A stretch of 64,000 nt of DNA, taken from assembly GCA_028357285.1 (NCBI GenBank), contig JAOMWM010000001.1:124001-188000 (forward strand), written 5' to 3'. Within the stretch, counting starts at the first letter, position 1. Every line of letters starts with the position of its first letter. This stretch comes from Schleiferiaceae bacterium (GTDB lineage Bacteria > Bacteroidota > Bacteroidia > Flavobacteriales > Schleiferiaceae). Positions 17,301 to 24,776 of this stretch are shown here, piece by piece. A program made the translations under genes and the position numbers. The notes under the pieces are model-generated. The model did no database searches, had not been told where the DNA came from, and saw only the letters and a list, made by a program, of their open reading frames with translations.

Positions 17301-19506
17301 AGCAACAGTTGACATGGGATCTACGGATTGGACAACTGGTGCTACAGAATGGGATGTATACTCGCAAAATACTTGGACCTATAAAGGGGCGCATACCAGC
17401 AATTGTATCGCTACTCAAACAGACTTTGTCGTAACCTTCATGGTAAATACCGCAAATATCACTGTAGGTACGAACGGACTTTACTTAGGTGGTGGCGTTA
17501 TTGGTGGCGCGAATGCCGTTCAATTAGCTGATCCTGACGGTGACGGTATTTATGTAGGTACAGACACTTTGAATGGTGCTAACGGAGGAAACTTTATCTT
17601 CCTTAACAATCCGGCCAATGCGTCGGACTGGAATGCAAAAGAAAATCTTACAGGTCTCTCTTGTGCTGATCCTAACAACTACAATGATCGTATACTTCCA
17701 ACATTCACTCAGGATACAACATTGATGTTCTGTTTCGGTACGTGTTCGGCAGATACATCATGTTCTGTTACTGCTACGTACCCTGATGTAACCTTTAGTG
17801 TGGATATGAATAATGTTTCAGCTTCATTCACTAATGTATATGTAAGTGGAACATTGAATAGCTGGAGTGGTAACGCTAATCAGCTGACCGATCCAGATGG
17901 AGATGGTGTCTACGACGCGGATATTAGTCTTGCCCCGGGTAATTATGAATTCAAATTCACTTACGATAACTGGGTAGGTCAAGAAAACCTTGATCCTAAT
18001 ACACTGGATTCGAATTGTACTTTAACAACAGGTGCCTTCACCAACCGTTATATTTCAGTTGGCGTAGCAGATACAACGCTACCCGTATATTGTTGGGAGG
18101 AATGTGTTGCTTGTGCGATCAATGTACCAACGTACACTATTGATCAGATAGACAATACAGATGCGGATGGTGTTCCAGACTCACTAAATGTTTATTGTAA
18201 AGTAATTGGTGTTGTTCACGGTGTAGACATGCAAGGTTCTTCTAGTGCAGTGTCATTCACTGTGCATGACGGTACGGGAGGTTTAGGAACGTATTCCTCT
18301 GTTGCTACAGTTGCTTCGTACACCGTAACCGAAGGAGATGAAGTTCGCATTGTTGGGGATATAGGCCACTTCAATGGACTTCTCCAGATGTATGTTGATA
18401 GTGTTACCGTTATCAGTACTGGTAATGCAACGCAAACACCGACCGTGGTTACTTCTTTAGGTGAGAGCACGGAAAGTGAATTAGTCAAGTTCGAAAACAT
18501 GACTATGGTAGATCCTACACAATGGGGATCTGGATCTTCAGGTTACAACATTGATATTACAAACGGTACAGATACTGTAGTAATGCGCATTGATGCTGAT
18601 GTAGATTTATATGGCGCAGTTGCACCAGTAGGAATGTTTGATGTTGTTGGTATCGGCGGTCAGTATGACTTCAGTGCGCCGCACTTCGACGGTTACCAAT
18701 TATTACCGCGCTACCAAGCAGATATTATGCCATCTACAGGTGGTGGTTCTGCTGTTAAGCTTTCTATCTCAGAAATCATGTCTGGCTCTAACTCCACTGC
18801 GTACAATGCAGACTGGTTTGAAATTCACAACTATGGTGATTCTGCTGTAGATTTAGGAGGCTTCTCTTGGGATGATGAAAGTGAAATTCCTGGAACCTCA
18901 ACGTTCCCAATGGTTACAGTTCAACCTGGTCAAGCCATCGTAGTTCTTGATGACGTAGCCGCTAATAAAGATGCGTTCTTAACAGAGTGGAAATTGTATG
19001 CTGGTTCAGTAACTATCGTTGCTAATGATGAATTAACCGGTTCGTTCCCAAGCTTAAGTCAAAATGGCGATGCAGTATTCTTATATGATGCTAATGGTGC
19101 AGAAATGGCGAGTGGTGTATACACCGCTGCTACTGCAGGATTCTCTGTTGAATTCGATACCACTGGTGCATTCTTAGGTGATGCGGTTGACGGTACGAAC
19201 GGTGCCTACACATCACTCGAAGGTGATGTTGGTTCTCCTGGTAACTTAACACCTAATACAGGTTTTGGCGAAGCCGCAGTAATCAGCAGTATCTTCCCGA
19301 ATCCAACTACAGGATCATTTACTGTGAACCTAGTAAGCGATGTTAGCTATGATGCTACAATAACGAATATTACTGGTGCTACCGTGTTCCAAAAAGTGGG
19401 TACCGGCGCAGTATTGAATATTGATTTGAATACGGCTAGAGGAACTTACGTACTCCGTGTACGTACGGCTCAAGGAACCGCAGTGCAAATGATCGTCTTG
19501 CAGTAA
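14392..19506 (+). CDS. Giant modular secreted protein: starch-binding-like repeats, lamin-tail domains, OB-fold, T9SS sorting domain
   Basis: 1704 residues, signal peptide 'KKFLVLMLLSFSYFGMAQA'. Reading along: module A1 (E-set/starch-binding-like, 'VYVSGTMNSWSGNANQLTDA'); a jelly-roll carbohydrate-binding-like domain (~115-300); lamin-tail domain (LTD) 1; A2; module C1 ('LYLGGGVIGGANAVQLADPD'); A3; LTD2; C2; A4; an OB-fold-like domain (~1245-1445, 'YCKVIGVVHGVDMQ', 'VTEGDEVRIVGDIGHFNGLL'); a third, divergent LTD (~1460-1610, 'LSISEIMSGSNSTAYNADWF'); and a type A sorting domain (~1625-1704, 'IFPNPTTGSFTVNL' to 'ARGTYVLRVRTAQG'). Each A module ends in a Cys pair such as 'CWEEC'. I see no catalytic domain. 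LTD and OB domains are known companions of extracellular nucleases in marine bacteria, so a nucleic-acid or biofilm-matrix binding scaffold is the best inference; adhesion is the main alternative. Confidence 0.8.
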   Translation: MKKFLVLMLLSFSYFGMAQASKDVSFSVDMNGVTSSFTNVYVSGTMNSWSGNANQLTDADGDGIYEGKIALSPGSYEYKFTYDNWVGQESLDATLDSACTLTTGSFTNRFITIDSTSITNTSFDDEPVRDDNREDWRNSALESHADSYFGNSDYVLQMSTTERSGTWAGKLPTAENSSKPRRWIYQEVAVTPNTNYEILGYIRNKDENIGSTVTFQIYDAPFDSAQVIDDTSHILSSADFDSSTGHDTDVFTPATITFNSGNNDTVVLLITNDYTLNVSGENSESFVDDVTISTVLPTVCWEACVDCSTANAYTATSCGDLFFSEYAEGSSNNKYFEIYNPTSAAISLSGYTVYLSGNGGSYTNTFTSNASIASGDVYMISTNSLDSATQALADTAMGYPSVAHYNGDDALILMNGTDTIDVIGTPGVDPGSSWSVGTGSTKDHTLIRKASVDMGSTDWTTGATEWDVYAQNTWSYAGAHSSSCIVTPKNVTFQVDMTNVTASFTNVYVSGTVNNWSGNSNQLTDADGDGVYEGTLSLMPGSYEYKFTYDNWTGQESLDATLDSACTLTTGAFTNRYATFGNADTTLPVVCWEECSACAVQTNFVVTFMVNSANITVGTNGLYLGGGVIGGANAVQLADPDGDGIYVGTDTLNGSTGGNFIFLNSPTWSGDWGAKENLAGLACADASNYNDRILPTFTQDTTLMFCYGNCSTDTSCTVASTNPDVTFRVDMSNVSASFTNVYVSGTLNSWSGNANQLTDADGDGVYEGDINIAAGNYEFKFTYDNWVGQESLDATLDSACTLTTGAFTNRYITIGASDTTLPVYCWEECTSCASTVTGCSELFFSEYSEGSSNNKYIEIYNPTANAVSLSTYTVYQSGNGGSYTNTFTTNATIQSGDVYLIAANQADATILAAADTAMAYPSIAHFNGDDAMILVSGTDTIDVIGVPGVDPGSSWTVGTGSTANHTLVRKATVDMGSTDWTTGATEWDVYSQNTWTYKGAHTSNCIATQTDFVVTFMVNTANITVGTNGLYLGGGVIGGANAVQLADPDGDGIYVGTDTLNGANGGNFIFLNNPANASDWNAKENLTGLSCADPNNYNDRILPTFTQDTTLMFCFGTCSADTSCSVTATYPDVTFSVDMNNVSASFTNVYVSGTLNSWSGNANQLTDPDGDGVYDADISLAPGNYEFKFTYDNWVGQENLDPNTLDSNCTLTTGAFTNRYISVGVADTTLPVYCWEECVACAINVPTYTIDQIDNTDADGVPDSLNVYCKVIGVVHGVDMQGSSSAVSFTVHDGTGGLGTYSSVATVASYTVTEGDEVRIVGDIGHFNGLLQMYVDSVTVISTGNATQTPTVVTSLGESTESELVKFENMTMVDPTQWGSGSSGYNIDITNGTDTVVMRIDADVDLYGAVAPVGMFDVVGIGGQYDFSAPHFDGYQLLPRYQADIMPSTGGGSAVKLSISEIMSGSNSTAYNADWFEIHNYGDSAVDLGGFSWDDESEIPGTSTFPMVTVQPGQAIVVLDDVAANKDAFLTEWKLYAGSVTIVANDELTGSFPSLSQNGDAVFLYDANGAEMASGVYTAATAGFSVEFDTTGAFLGDAVDGTNGAYTSLEGDVGSPGNLTPNTGFGEAAVISSIFPNPTTGSFTVNLVSDVSYDATITNITGATVFQKVGTGAVLNIDLNTARGTYVLRVRTAQGTAVQMIVLQ
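14455..14735 (+). repeat. Module A copy 1 (starch-binding-like E-set)
   Basis: First of four in-gene copies of a ~90-110-residue module opening 'DVSFSVDMNGV' and containing 'YKFTYDNWVGQESLDATLDS'. Boundaries are approximate. Confidence 0.8.
15342..15846 (+). repeat. Lamin-tail domain copy 1
   Basis: Encodes 'LFFSEYAEGSSNNKYFEIYN' through 'VGTGSTKDHTLIRKASVDMG'. It is closely matched at protein and DNA level by the copy at ~16903. The 'EYxEGSSNNKYxEIYNP' opening is typical of LTD. Confidence 0.8.
15853..16188 (+). repeat. Module A copy 2
   Basis: Opens 'NVTFQVDMTNVTASFTNVYV' and ends with the Cys cluster 'CWEECSAC'. Confidence 0.8.
16195..16541 (+). repeat. Module C copy 1
   Basis: Encodes 'FVVTFMVNSANITVGTNGLY' to 'TLMFCYGNCSTDTSC'. 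It contains a 47-bp stretch (16273-16319) identical to 17497-17543 in copy 2, indicating recent duplication or gene conversion. Confidence 0.85.
16555..16890 (+). repeat. Module A copy 3
   Basis: Opens 'DVTFRVDMSNVSASFTNVYV', ends 'CWEECTSC'. Very close to copies 2 and 4. Confidence 0.8.
16903..17409 (+). repeat. Lamin-tail domain copy 2
   Basis: Opens 'LFFSEYSEGSSNNKYIEIYN' and closes near 'YKGAHTSNC'. Same architecture and length as copy 1. Confidence 0.8.
17419..17763 (+). repeat. Module C copy 2
   Basis: Opens 'FVVTFMVNTANITVGTNGLY', ends 'CFGTCSADTSC'. Shares the 47-bp identical core with copy 1. Confidence 0.85.
17778..18117 (+). repeat. Module A copy 4
   Basis: Opens 'DVTFSVDMNNVSASFTNVYV', ends 'CWEECVAC'. 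This is the last A module, followed by the OB-fold-like region. Confidence 0.8.
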
Positions 19507-19529
19507 GCACGAAATAAGCGAATAAAAGA

Positions 19530-19566
19530 AACCCCCCGCTGCCCATGGCCGCGGGGGGTTTTATTT
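19530..19566 (+). terminator. Rho-independent terminator after the modular protein gene
   Basis: Perfect 10-bp stem AACCCCCCGC / GCGGGGGGTT with an 11-nt loop containing CCATGG, followed by TTATTTT. It closes the plus-strand unit. Confidence 0.9.
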
Positions 19567-19678
19567 TGCGCCAAAATGTATACAGGATTCGTAAATGTGT
19601 ATAATGGGTAATAGCCACATACTACGCAACTTTACAATTCTAAAACAGAATAGATATGAGCACAAGCAACACATTTGG

Positions 19679-19977
19679 CTTACAAAAGACGGTTGGGAAA
19701 GCCAGATGGGGGTGAATTACTTCGGACATTTCACACTAGAAGGATTGCATGTATCACCAAAAGAAGAGAAGTTTTCTCTAGCCATTTGTTGGAAGCGTTT
19801 AATCAAGAGTTAATGCGTTGCTTTGATTCAGGCGAACTAAAGGAATACGGTATTCCTAACATCGAATAAATTTCAGAAAAATTGGGCTTTGAATATCCTC
19901 CCTACTTCTCAAGACTATTCAAAAAGAAGGAAGGCATAAGTCCGTCTGAGTACCGGGAGTTGTACCGAATGAATTAG
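19679..19977 (+). pseudogene. Relic of a short-chain dehydrogenase fragment joined to AraC-family regulator fragments
   Basis: The 590-nt gap between the modular protein and endonuclease I has no intact gene but holds recognisable scraps. In one frame 19679-19747 reads 'LTKDGWESQMGVNYFGHFTL', which matches the 'DGfEsQmGVNyfGHFaLTGLL' region of SDR oxidoreductases. From about 19750, in the +1 frame relative to that, the sequence reads like the middle of an AraC regulator ('LLEAFNQELMRCFDSGELKE') up to a TAA at 19867. Directly after that stop, in the same frame, 19870-19977 encodes '[20 protein letters not shown]' and '[11 protein letters not shown]', the second helix-turn-helix and C-terminus of an AraC protein. 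The first HTH (~45-50 residues) is missing. This is a decayed, multiply deleted remnant of an SDR-AraC gene pair; none of it can encode a functional protein. Confidence 0.75.
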
Positions 19978-20070
19978 AAATAAGCATGAGGCATTCATGT
20001 TTAAATCTGAAAAGAAACCAGCGCTAAGACATTGCCTAGTCAATATTTTAGGAGTAAGATAAACATATTA

Positions 20071-20089
20071 CGCGCGCCTGCAGCGCGCG
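20071..20089 (-). terminator. Possible terminator of the endonuclease I gene
   Basis: Inverted repeat CGCGCGC-ctgca-GCGCGCG about 10 nt beyond the stop of the minus-strand gene. The following sequence on that strand (TAATATGTTTA) is only moderately T-rich, so termination is uncertain. Confidence 0.45.
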
Positions 20090-20099
20090 CAATTCTATT

Positions 20100-21146
20100 C
20101 TAATGTGCGATTATGATCTGCTCGCGAAATTCGCCCGATTGCAAGATGTACGATCCCGCAGGAAGCATTTCTACAACGATTCGATTATTACCAGTATTCA
20201 CTGTACCCTCAAGCAACTGCTCGCCGGATAAATTGGTAATGGTAAACGGTGCTGTAGCCTGCGCTGTGATATTCAAAAAGGTATCTGCAGGATTAGGTCC
20301 CAGATGAAGATGAGAACGCGCAGGAGCAGTTTCTACAGCCATAAAGGGGTTCCAGGATACGTTCGTTGAATCACCATAGATATAATCAACTAATTCGGGA
20401 TGGTCAATAAACGGATTACGGTTCCCTTGCATCGTGTGAATTACATTGTTACGGTTCAACTCGAAGCTGTCTACTGGATCCGCCCAGTGCCAATCTAATA
20501 ACGTCGAAAGTACTGCATGAGTGGTACCTCCAGAGTTTAGAGCTTCTTGAACGACCAAATCGGGCTCCGCACCCGCTCCTTCATAACGCAAATCCATGTA
20601 CAGAATGATTCGAGCTAAATCGCCTTTCACTTTATCGCGTGGTTCAAATAAACCGGCAGAACCGTTGTACGTATTCCCGGTTGCAGAACCGTTATAGTTT
20701 ACAGCATTTCCGGTTGAACCTAAATCATCGTATTCATGATTCGAACGAAGCGAGTTCAGCCCACCATCTGCAGGCTTGAGGTTGTGTACATCCGTTCCAA
20801 CTCCTTGACTCGTTCCAAAGTTGCCTAAACTCCTTGGCCAGACGTGCTCTCTATTCCAACCTTGACCATTGTTATATTCTTGCGGACCATCCACACTCAC
20901 ACCTGCATAGATTAAACAGACGTTTGAGGTGTTTGTCGTGTCTTTATCGCTGACTTTTAAGACGTCCCAAGTATCCGTATTAGAGGAAGAGTATGTGAGA
21001 CGCGTATGAACCTTTATGATATCGTATAATGCTTCTCGCAGGTCTTCCCCACTTTCATTGTACGCATCTTGATAGTAAGGCAATGGCTGGGCTTGTAATG
21101 TCGTAAGGGCAAGTACCGCAGCAAATAGTGTGAATATGTTCTTCAT
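20100..21146 (-). CDS. Secreted endonuclease I family nuclease with T9SS sorting domain
   Basis: 348 residues. Signal peptide 'KNIFTLFAAVLALTTLQAQ'. The catalytic region matches the endonuclease I (EndA/NucM, His-Me finger) family: 'WNREHVWPRSLGNFG' (~103), 'DVHNLKPADGGLNSLRSNHE' (~124) and 'GNRNPFIDHPELVDYIYG' (~247). Family members cut DNA non-specifically outside the cytoplasm, and RNA in some cases. The last ~70 residues are a compact type A T9SS domain ('LHLGPNPADTFLNITA' to 'LPAGSYILQSGEFREQ'), so the enzyme is exported or surface-attached. It faces the large envelope locus across the SDR-AraC relic, which puts two predicted secreted nucleic-acid-degrading enzymes within 19 kb. The assignment of fold and export is firm; the physiological substrate is inferred. 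Confidence 0.93.
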   Translation of the reverse strand: MKNIFTLFAAVLALTTLQAQPLPYYQDAYNESGEDLREALYDIIKVHTRLTYSSSNTDTWDVLKVSDKDTTNTSNVCLIYAGVSVDGPQEYNNGQGWNREHVWPRSLGNFGTSQGVGTDVHNLKPADGGLNSLRSNHEYDDLGSTGNAVNYNGSATGNTYNGSAGLFEPRDKVKGDLARIILYMDLRYEGAGAEPDLVVQEALNSGGTTHAVLSTLLDWHWADPVDSFELNRNNVIHTMQGNRNPFIDHPELVDYIYGDSTNVSWNPFMAVETAPARSHLHLGPNPADTFLNITAQATAPFTITNLSGEQLLEGTVNTGNNRIVVEMLPAGSYILQSGEFREQIIIAH

Positions 21147-21199
21147 TTGGGCTATAATTTCAATGACAAAGATGCAGAAAATAGAAGTAGCTTAAGTGT

Positions 21200-22045
21200 T
21201 TACTTCCAGTATTCAACAGGAAAGCTAGGATCCAATTCTTTGAGCGCTTCTCCCACATGTGCCCAATCTTGCTTGAACTGCGCCAACACAGATTGATCCT
21301 CTGGCTGGTCGGCCACACGTCCCCCGCTGTTGAGCTTCATGTACAACGGAAGAACTGCTTTTTGAATTGCGTGTGGAATGAGTGGCTGAATTTTAAGACC
21401 TAATTGGTGTAAAAAACCACTCTTAATTGCAACGCTTTCATTTCGGTGTTCGAAGTCAAAATCCGTGTAATACGCTGCATCAATTCCAACATATTCTGAA
21501 ATTTCTGCCATGACCTCAGGTTTGCGTGACATAAAATCTTCAAAAGCCCAAAAACGCACATGACCTTCAGGCATTACATCTATCCAAGCTGTTACATGTT
21601 TCGCATAGTCAACGTGATCCGTAATTTGAGGTCGCTTAATGTAGTCGGCTAATGGCATGTCAATGCGCTTCGTTCGAAAGCGCTCCATCTTGTAGTGGCT
21701 GTACATTTGTTTCGAAGGCTCGCGGAATAAGAAAATCAATTTTGGCGGGTTCGGCCAAGAAGAAAAAGCGGTCCGTGCGGTACTTTCATACAAATAATGA
21801 GCGGTAGCCTCAAAGCGAATGAATTGATCTATTCCTCCCTTGAAAAAGCTTTCATATGCCGCCAATTCGTGTTCGTGTGCATTAGCAGAGGCATTGAATC
21901 TATTCACTTTATCCGCGAAAAAGAACGTCTCTTTTTTAGGACTACCGTAGACTTTGGGATGGGCAGATAACCAAAAATATAGACTGCTCGTACCGCACTT
22001 TGGGGCACCGCCAATAATGACATTTGGAAGAGAGGCTTCGTTCAT
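21200..22045 (-). CDS. PAPS-dependent sulfotransferase
   Basis: 281 residues, cytosolic. The 5'-phosphosulfate-binding loop 'GGAPKCGTSSLYFWLSAHP' sits at residues ~12-30, and the 3'-phosphate-binding strand-turn 'LIFLFREPSKQMYSHY' at ~107-123. This is the Sulfotransfer_1 type arrangement, and the length is typical. It would move sulfate from PAPS to an acceptor, here probably a glycan, because the divergent neighbours are a flippase and a glycosyltransferase. The acceptor cannot be read from the sequence. Confidence 0.85.
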   Translation of the reverse strand: MNEASLPNVIIGGAPKCGTSSLYFWLSAHPKVYGSPKKETFFFADKVNRFNASANAHEHELAAYESFFKGGIDQFIRFEATAHYLYESTARTAFSSWPNPPKLIFLFREPSKQMYSHYKMERFRTKRIDMPLADYIKRPQITDHVDYAKHVTAWIDVMPEGHVRFWAFEDFMSRKPEVMAEISEYVGIDAAYYTDFDFEHRNESVAIKSGFLHQLGLKIQPLIPHAIQKAVLPLYMKLNSGGRVADQPEDQSVLAQFKQDWAHVGEALKELDPSFPVEYWK

Positions 22046-22203
22046 GCCTGCAAGATAGTAAGATTACAAGCTAGACCATCTAAGCGCGGCAAATGTTCGT
22101 ATTGTACTATTCTCATATCCTAAACGTTGAATAGCTGAGGAATTGAGCCTATAACTCTTCATCTACAGGGGGTCAACAGCTATTTAACTACCGCGTAAAA
22201 CAC

Positions 22204-22211
22204 TACATTTG
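22204..22211 (+). promoter_or_regulatory. Putative -7 promoter box, TACATTTG
   Basis: Exact TAnnTTTG match overlapping the TTG that the ORF track uses as start (22209). A promoter here means that translation must begin further down, at the ATG at 22221 or 22230. Confidence 0.5.
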
Positions 22212-22220
22212 AGCCAAGCC

Positions 22221-23657
22221 ATGGGCACTATGAACAACGCTAAAAAACAAATCTCTTCGGGTGCAGTGATTAACCTCGCTGGGATTCTTTTAGGCGCGGT
22301 ACTCAACCTATGGCTACTCCCCAAACTGTTCAGTACAGAAGAGCTAGGCATGTACCGTTGGATGGAACGTTCTGCAGTACTTCTATCTAACATTCTGCTT
22401 TTTGGAGTCCATCGTTCGTTCACAAAGTTTCATTCTGATCCTTCAAAAGATAAAAAGACCTTTGAGAGTGTAGTTGTCGGCAGAAGTACGCTGCTCATGA
22501 TAATTATAGGTATTCTGGTCTTTTTATTCGGACCGCTTCTCGCTGCCTACTTCAACTTCAAACCTAAGGATGCGCATTTATTGCGCTACCTCAGCTTTTT
22601 CATTGTCAGTGGTATGGCTTTTCTAATGGCCGTGGCTGCTGCTGCAACAACGAAGAAAATTACCATACCTGTGTTCCTTAAGAATATGGGTATGCGCTTT
22701 GCAATGGCCGCATTGGCCGTTGTGCTATTTTTTAACAGCGATCTATTTGAATTCAGTCATTGGCTCATTGCCTATGCATGGGCTTCTCTAACTCTAGGGA
22801 TTGCCGCCCTATTTTACGGGTGGAACCGCATTAAGCCAGCTTTTCGTTTAAAGCACTTATGGGCTCCGATGGGTAAAGATGTGAACCGGTTTGCCTGGAT
22901 CAGTGTCTTTAGTGTGCTCATAGAGATTGGCATAAACACACTCGATGTTCAAATGCTATCGATGCTTACGGACATGAACAGCGTAGGTATTTATGGGATG
23001 GCTTTTTTCATGGGCTCCGTAATAGACGGAATACGTCGACCGATCAACCAAATGCTCGCACCCCAGATTTCCACAAGTTGGAATAACAACAATATGGGAG
23101 CGCTCAAAAAGATGTATCAAAAAACCTCCAGTGCGCAGATGGTTGTGAATGCAGCCTACGTTATTCTCGTTGTGGTTAATGTCGAATGGATTTTTTCGCT
23201 CATTCCAGATGGAGAACGTTTCTACCCCGCCATTCCTGTAGTGGTCTGGACCTTAGCTAGAAAATACATCAATGCCGCATTCGGTTCTAATGGTGAAATC
23301 ATCGCCAATAGTCCATTCTACCAATTAAACATGCAAATTGGTTCCATTATGCTCGTAATTAATGTGCTACTCAACCTTCTTTTTATACCCCGTTACGGTA
23401 TAATCGGAGTTGCCTACAGTGGATTGATTGCAGTGATTTTCGTTAATACCATGAGGGCCGCCATGATTTACCGAAAAAGTGGTCTGCAGCCTTTTACTAA
23501 AGAAAGTCTCGTTATTTTAATGGGCAGTGCAGCCGTAGGAGCACTTTGTTACAAAGTTCCTTTTGACGGTCTTATGAAGTTTTTAGTCTCCGGCGCGATC
23601 GTCGTTGCTGCCCTACTGGTCAATAGAAAATTCATTAAAAACCTACTGTTGCGCTAA
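22221..23657 (+). CDS. Wzx-type polysaccharide flippase (MOP superfamily)
   Basis: About 478 residues of an integral inner-membrane protein with roughly 12-14 hydrophobic helices (for example 'AVINLAGILLGAVLNLWLLP', 'LMIIIGILVFLFGPLLAAYF', 'MLVINVLLNLLFIPRYGIIG'). The layout matches the lipopolysaccharide/O-antigen exporter branch of the MOP superfamily, which flips lipid-linked oligosaccharides to the periplasm. The track start (TTG, 22209) lies in a -7 box, so I use ATG 22221, with 22230 (MNNAKKQ) equally possible. It leads a plus-strand group with a glycosyltransferase and a sulfotransferase-like gene, consistent with export of a modified surface polysaccharide. Confidence 0.82.
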   Translation: MGTMNNAKKQISSGAVINLAGILLGAVLNLWLLPKLFSTEELGMYRWMERSAVLLSNILLFGVHRSFTKFHSDPSKDKKTFESVVVGRSTLLMIIIGILVFLFGPLLAAYFNFKPKDAHLLRYLSFFIVSGMAFLMAVAAAATTKKITIPVFLKNMGMRFAMAALAVVLFFNSDLFEFSHWLIAYAWASLTLGIAALFYGWNRIKPAFRLKHLWAPMGKDVNRFAWISVFSVLIEIGINTLDVQMLSMLTDMNSVGIYGMAFFMGSVIDGIRRPINQMLAPQISTSWNNNNMGALKKMYQKTSSAQMVVNAAYVILVVVNVEWIFSLIPDGERFYPAIPVVVWTLARKYINAAFGSNGEIIANSPFYQLNMQIGSIMLVINVLLNLLFIPRYGIIGVAYSGLIAVIFVNTMRAAMIYRKSGLQPFTKESLVILMGSAAVGALCYKVPFDGLMKFLVSGAIVVAALLVNRKFIKNLLLR

Positions 23658-23664
23658 GCCTGCG

Positions 23665-23672
23665 TACCTTTA
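23665..23672 (+). promoter_or_regulatory. Possible -7 element TACCTTTA
   Basis: One mismatch to TAnnTTTG, 7 nt before the TTG start of the glycosyltransferase. It is preceded by TGCG as at 14335. It could give an almost leaderless transcript. Weak evidence. Confidence 0.3.
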
Positions 23673-23678
23673 TTCCCC

Positions 23679-24776
23679 TTGAAAGTCGCATACATTCAAA
23701 ATAGAGTCCAATTAGGAGGTCGTTTCCAGGTCACTTTCGAAATGACGAAAGTCTTAAATGCTATGGGAATCATACCCGATTTTTATTGCTATCGACATCG
23801 GCTTACTTTGGAGGATATTGAAGCACATTACGGCGCTTCAATCCAGCTGAACTTTAAGGCTATAAAAGAGCCGAAGCTTCCTTTTGAATGGAACATTACG
23901 CGCTTCAACAGCGACGTCAATAAACATGTCCAGGGCTACGACTTGATCATCAACAGCAACAATACCAGCCTAGGTCTAGATCCTTCCCTAAATAGCATCA
24001 GCTACGTTCACTACCCGCGAAAAGCTCGCCTAATGACAGGCATTTCATTGTCTAAACTTTTAGACATAGGAAGAGATCCCCTGCAGTTGAATGCTTTACG
24101 CTACCGTTGGCATCGTAAAGTGGGGGCTATAGACCTGCAAATTGCAAACAGCGCATTTACTGCAGCGCGCTTTGAAGAGCAGTACGATATGAAAATAGAC
24201 GGCATACTTTATCCCCCGGTAGCCATCGATTTTAAGCAAAGTGAAAAAATAAGTCGTCGTATCGTGAGCTTAGGGCGTTTCTCGCCAAACAAACGTCAAT
24301 TGGAACAGATCATAATGATGGCGGATCTACGCGAATACGAGCTCTATTTGATTGGTTTCAAAAACGACGTGGATTACTATAACCGATGTGCACAGGCCAT
24401 TACTGACTTAAAGCTGACGAACGTTCATCTCATAGCAGATGCTTCAGAAGAAGAGCGCAATAGCCTCTTAACCTCTGCAGCCTTTTTTATTCATTCATTG
24501 CGCGAAGAGCCCTTTGGCATCACCACCGTTCAAGGTATTGGCGCAGGATGTATACCGATCGTCCACAATAGTGGAGGTCAGAAAGAGGTGGTTCCGTTTG
24601 AGGAATTGCGGTACGGAAATGAAGATGCCATACCGGAGCTTGTGCGCGCACTAGAGCAATCGGACCGGATAGAAGAACTTCGTGCCGCGCTGCAGAAGCA
24701 CATTACTGCCTTCGACAGTGCTTCATTTAAAGACCAATTCAAAAGCTTACTCGAACAAAAACTACCCAAAGCATGA
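23679..24776 (+). CDS. Glycosyltransferase family 4-like protein
   Basis: 365 residues, probably a GT-B fold enzyme transferring a sugar from an activated donor at the cytoplasmic face. The C-terminal half carries the diagnostic pieces: 'IVSLGRFSPNKRQLEQIIMM' (~192) and 'EEPFGITTVQGIGAGCIPIV' (~270, the EX7E-type donor-binding motif), followed by 'HNSGGQKEVV'. It uses TTG as start (LKVAYIQNRVQLGGRF), the only reasonable option because no ATG lies near the N-terminal strand. It begins 21 nt after the flippase and overlaps the next gene by 4 nt (ATGA), so the three form an operon. Donor and acceptor are unknown. Confidence 0.82.
   Translation: MKVAYIQNRVQLGGRFQVTFEMTKVLNAMGIIPDFYCYRHRLTLEDIEAHYGASIQLNFKAIKEPKLPFEWNITRFNSDVNKHVQGYDLIINSNNTSLGLDPSLNSISYVHYPRKARLMTGISLSKLLDIGRDPLQLNALRYRWHRKVGAIDLQIANSAFTAARFEEQYDMKIDGILYPPVAIDFKQSEKISRRIVSLGRFSPNKRQLEQIIMMADLREYELYLIGFKNDVDYYNRCAQAITDLKLTNVHLIADASEEERNSLLTSAAFFIHSLREEPFGITTVQGIGAGCIPIVHNSGGQKEVVPFEELRYGNEDAIPELVRALEQSDRIEELRAALQKHITAFDSASFKDQFKSLLEQKLPKA

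Noticed and set aside
14392-19506. CRISPR array or tandem DNA satellite as explanation of the repeats
   Set aside because: The repeats are ~300-500 nt, stay in one open frame, and encode folded modules with Cys patterns; there are no spacers of constant length.
19656-19715. A 19-codon ORF (MSTSNTFGLQKTVGKARWG)
   Set aside because: It starts and ends inside the SDR-AraC relic, overlaps the SDR-like frame, and has no recognisable family or ribosome binding site.
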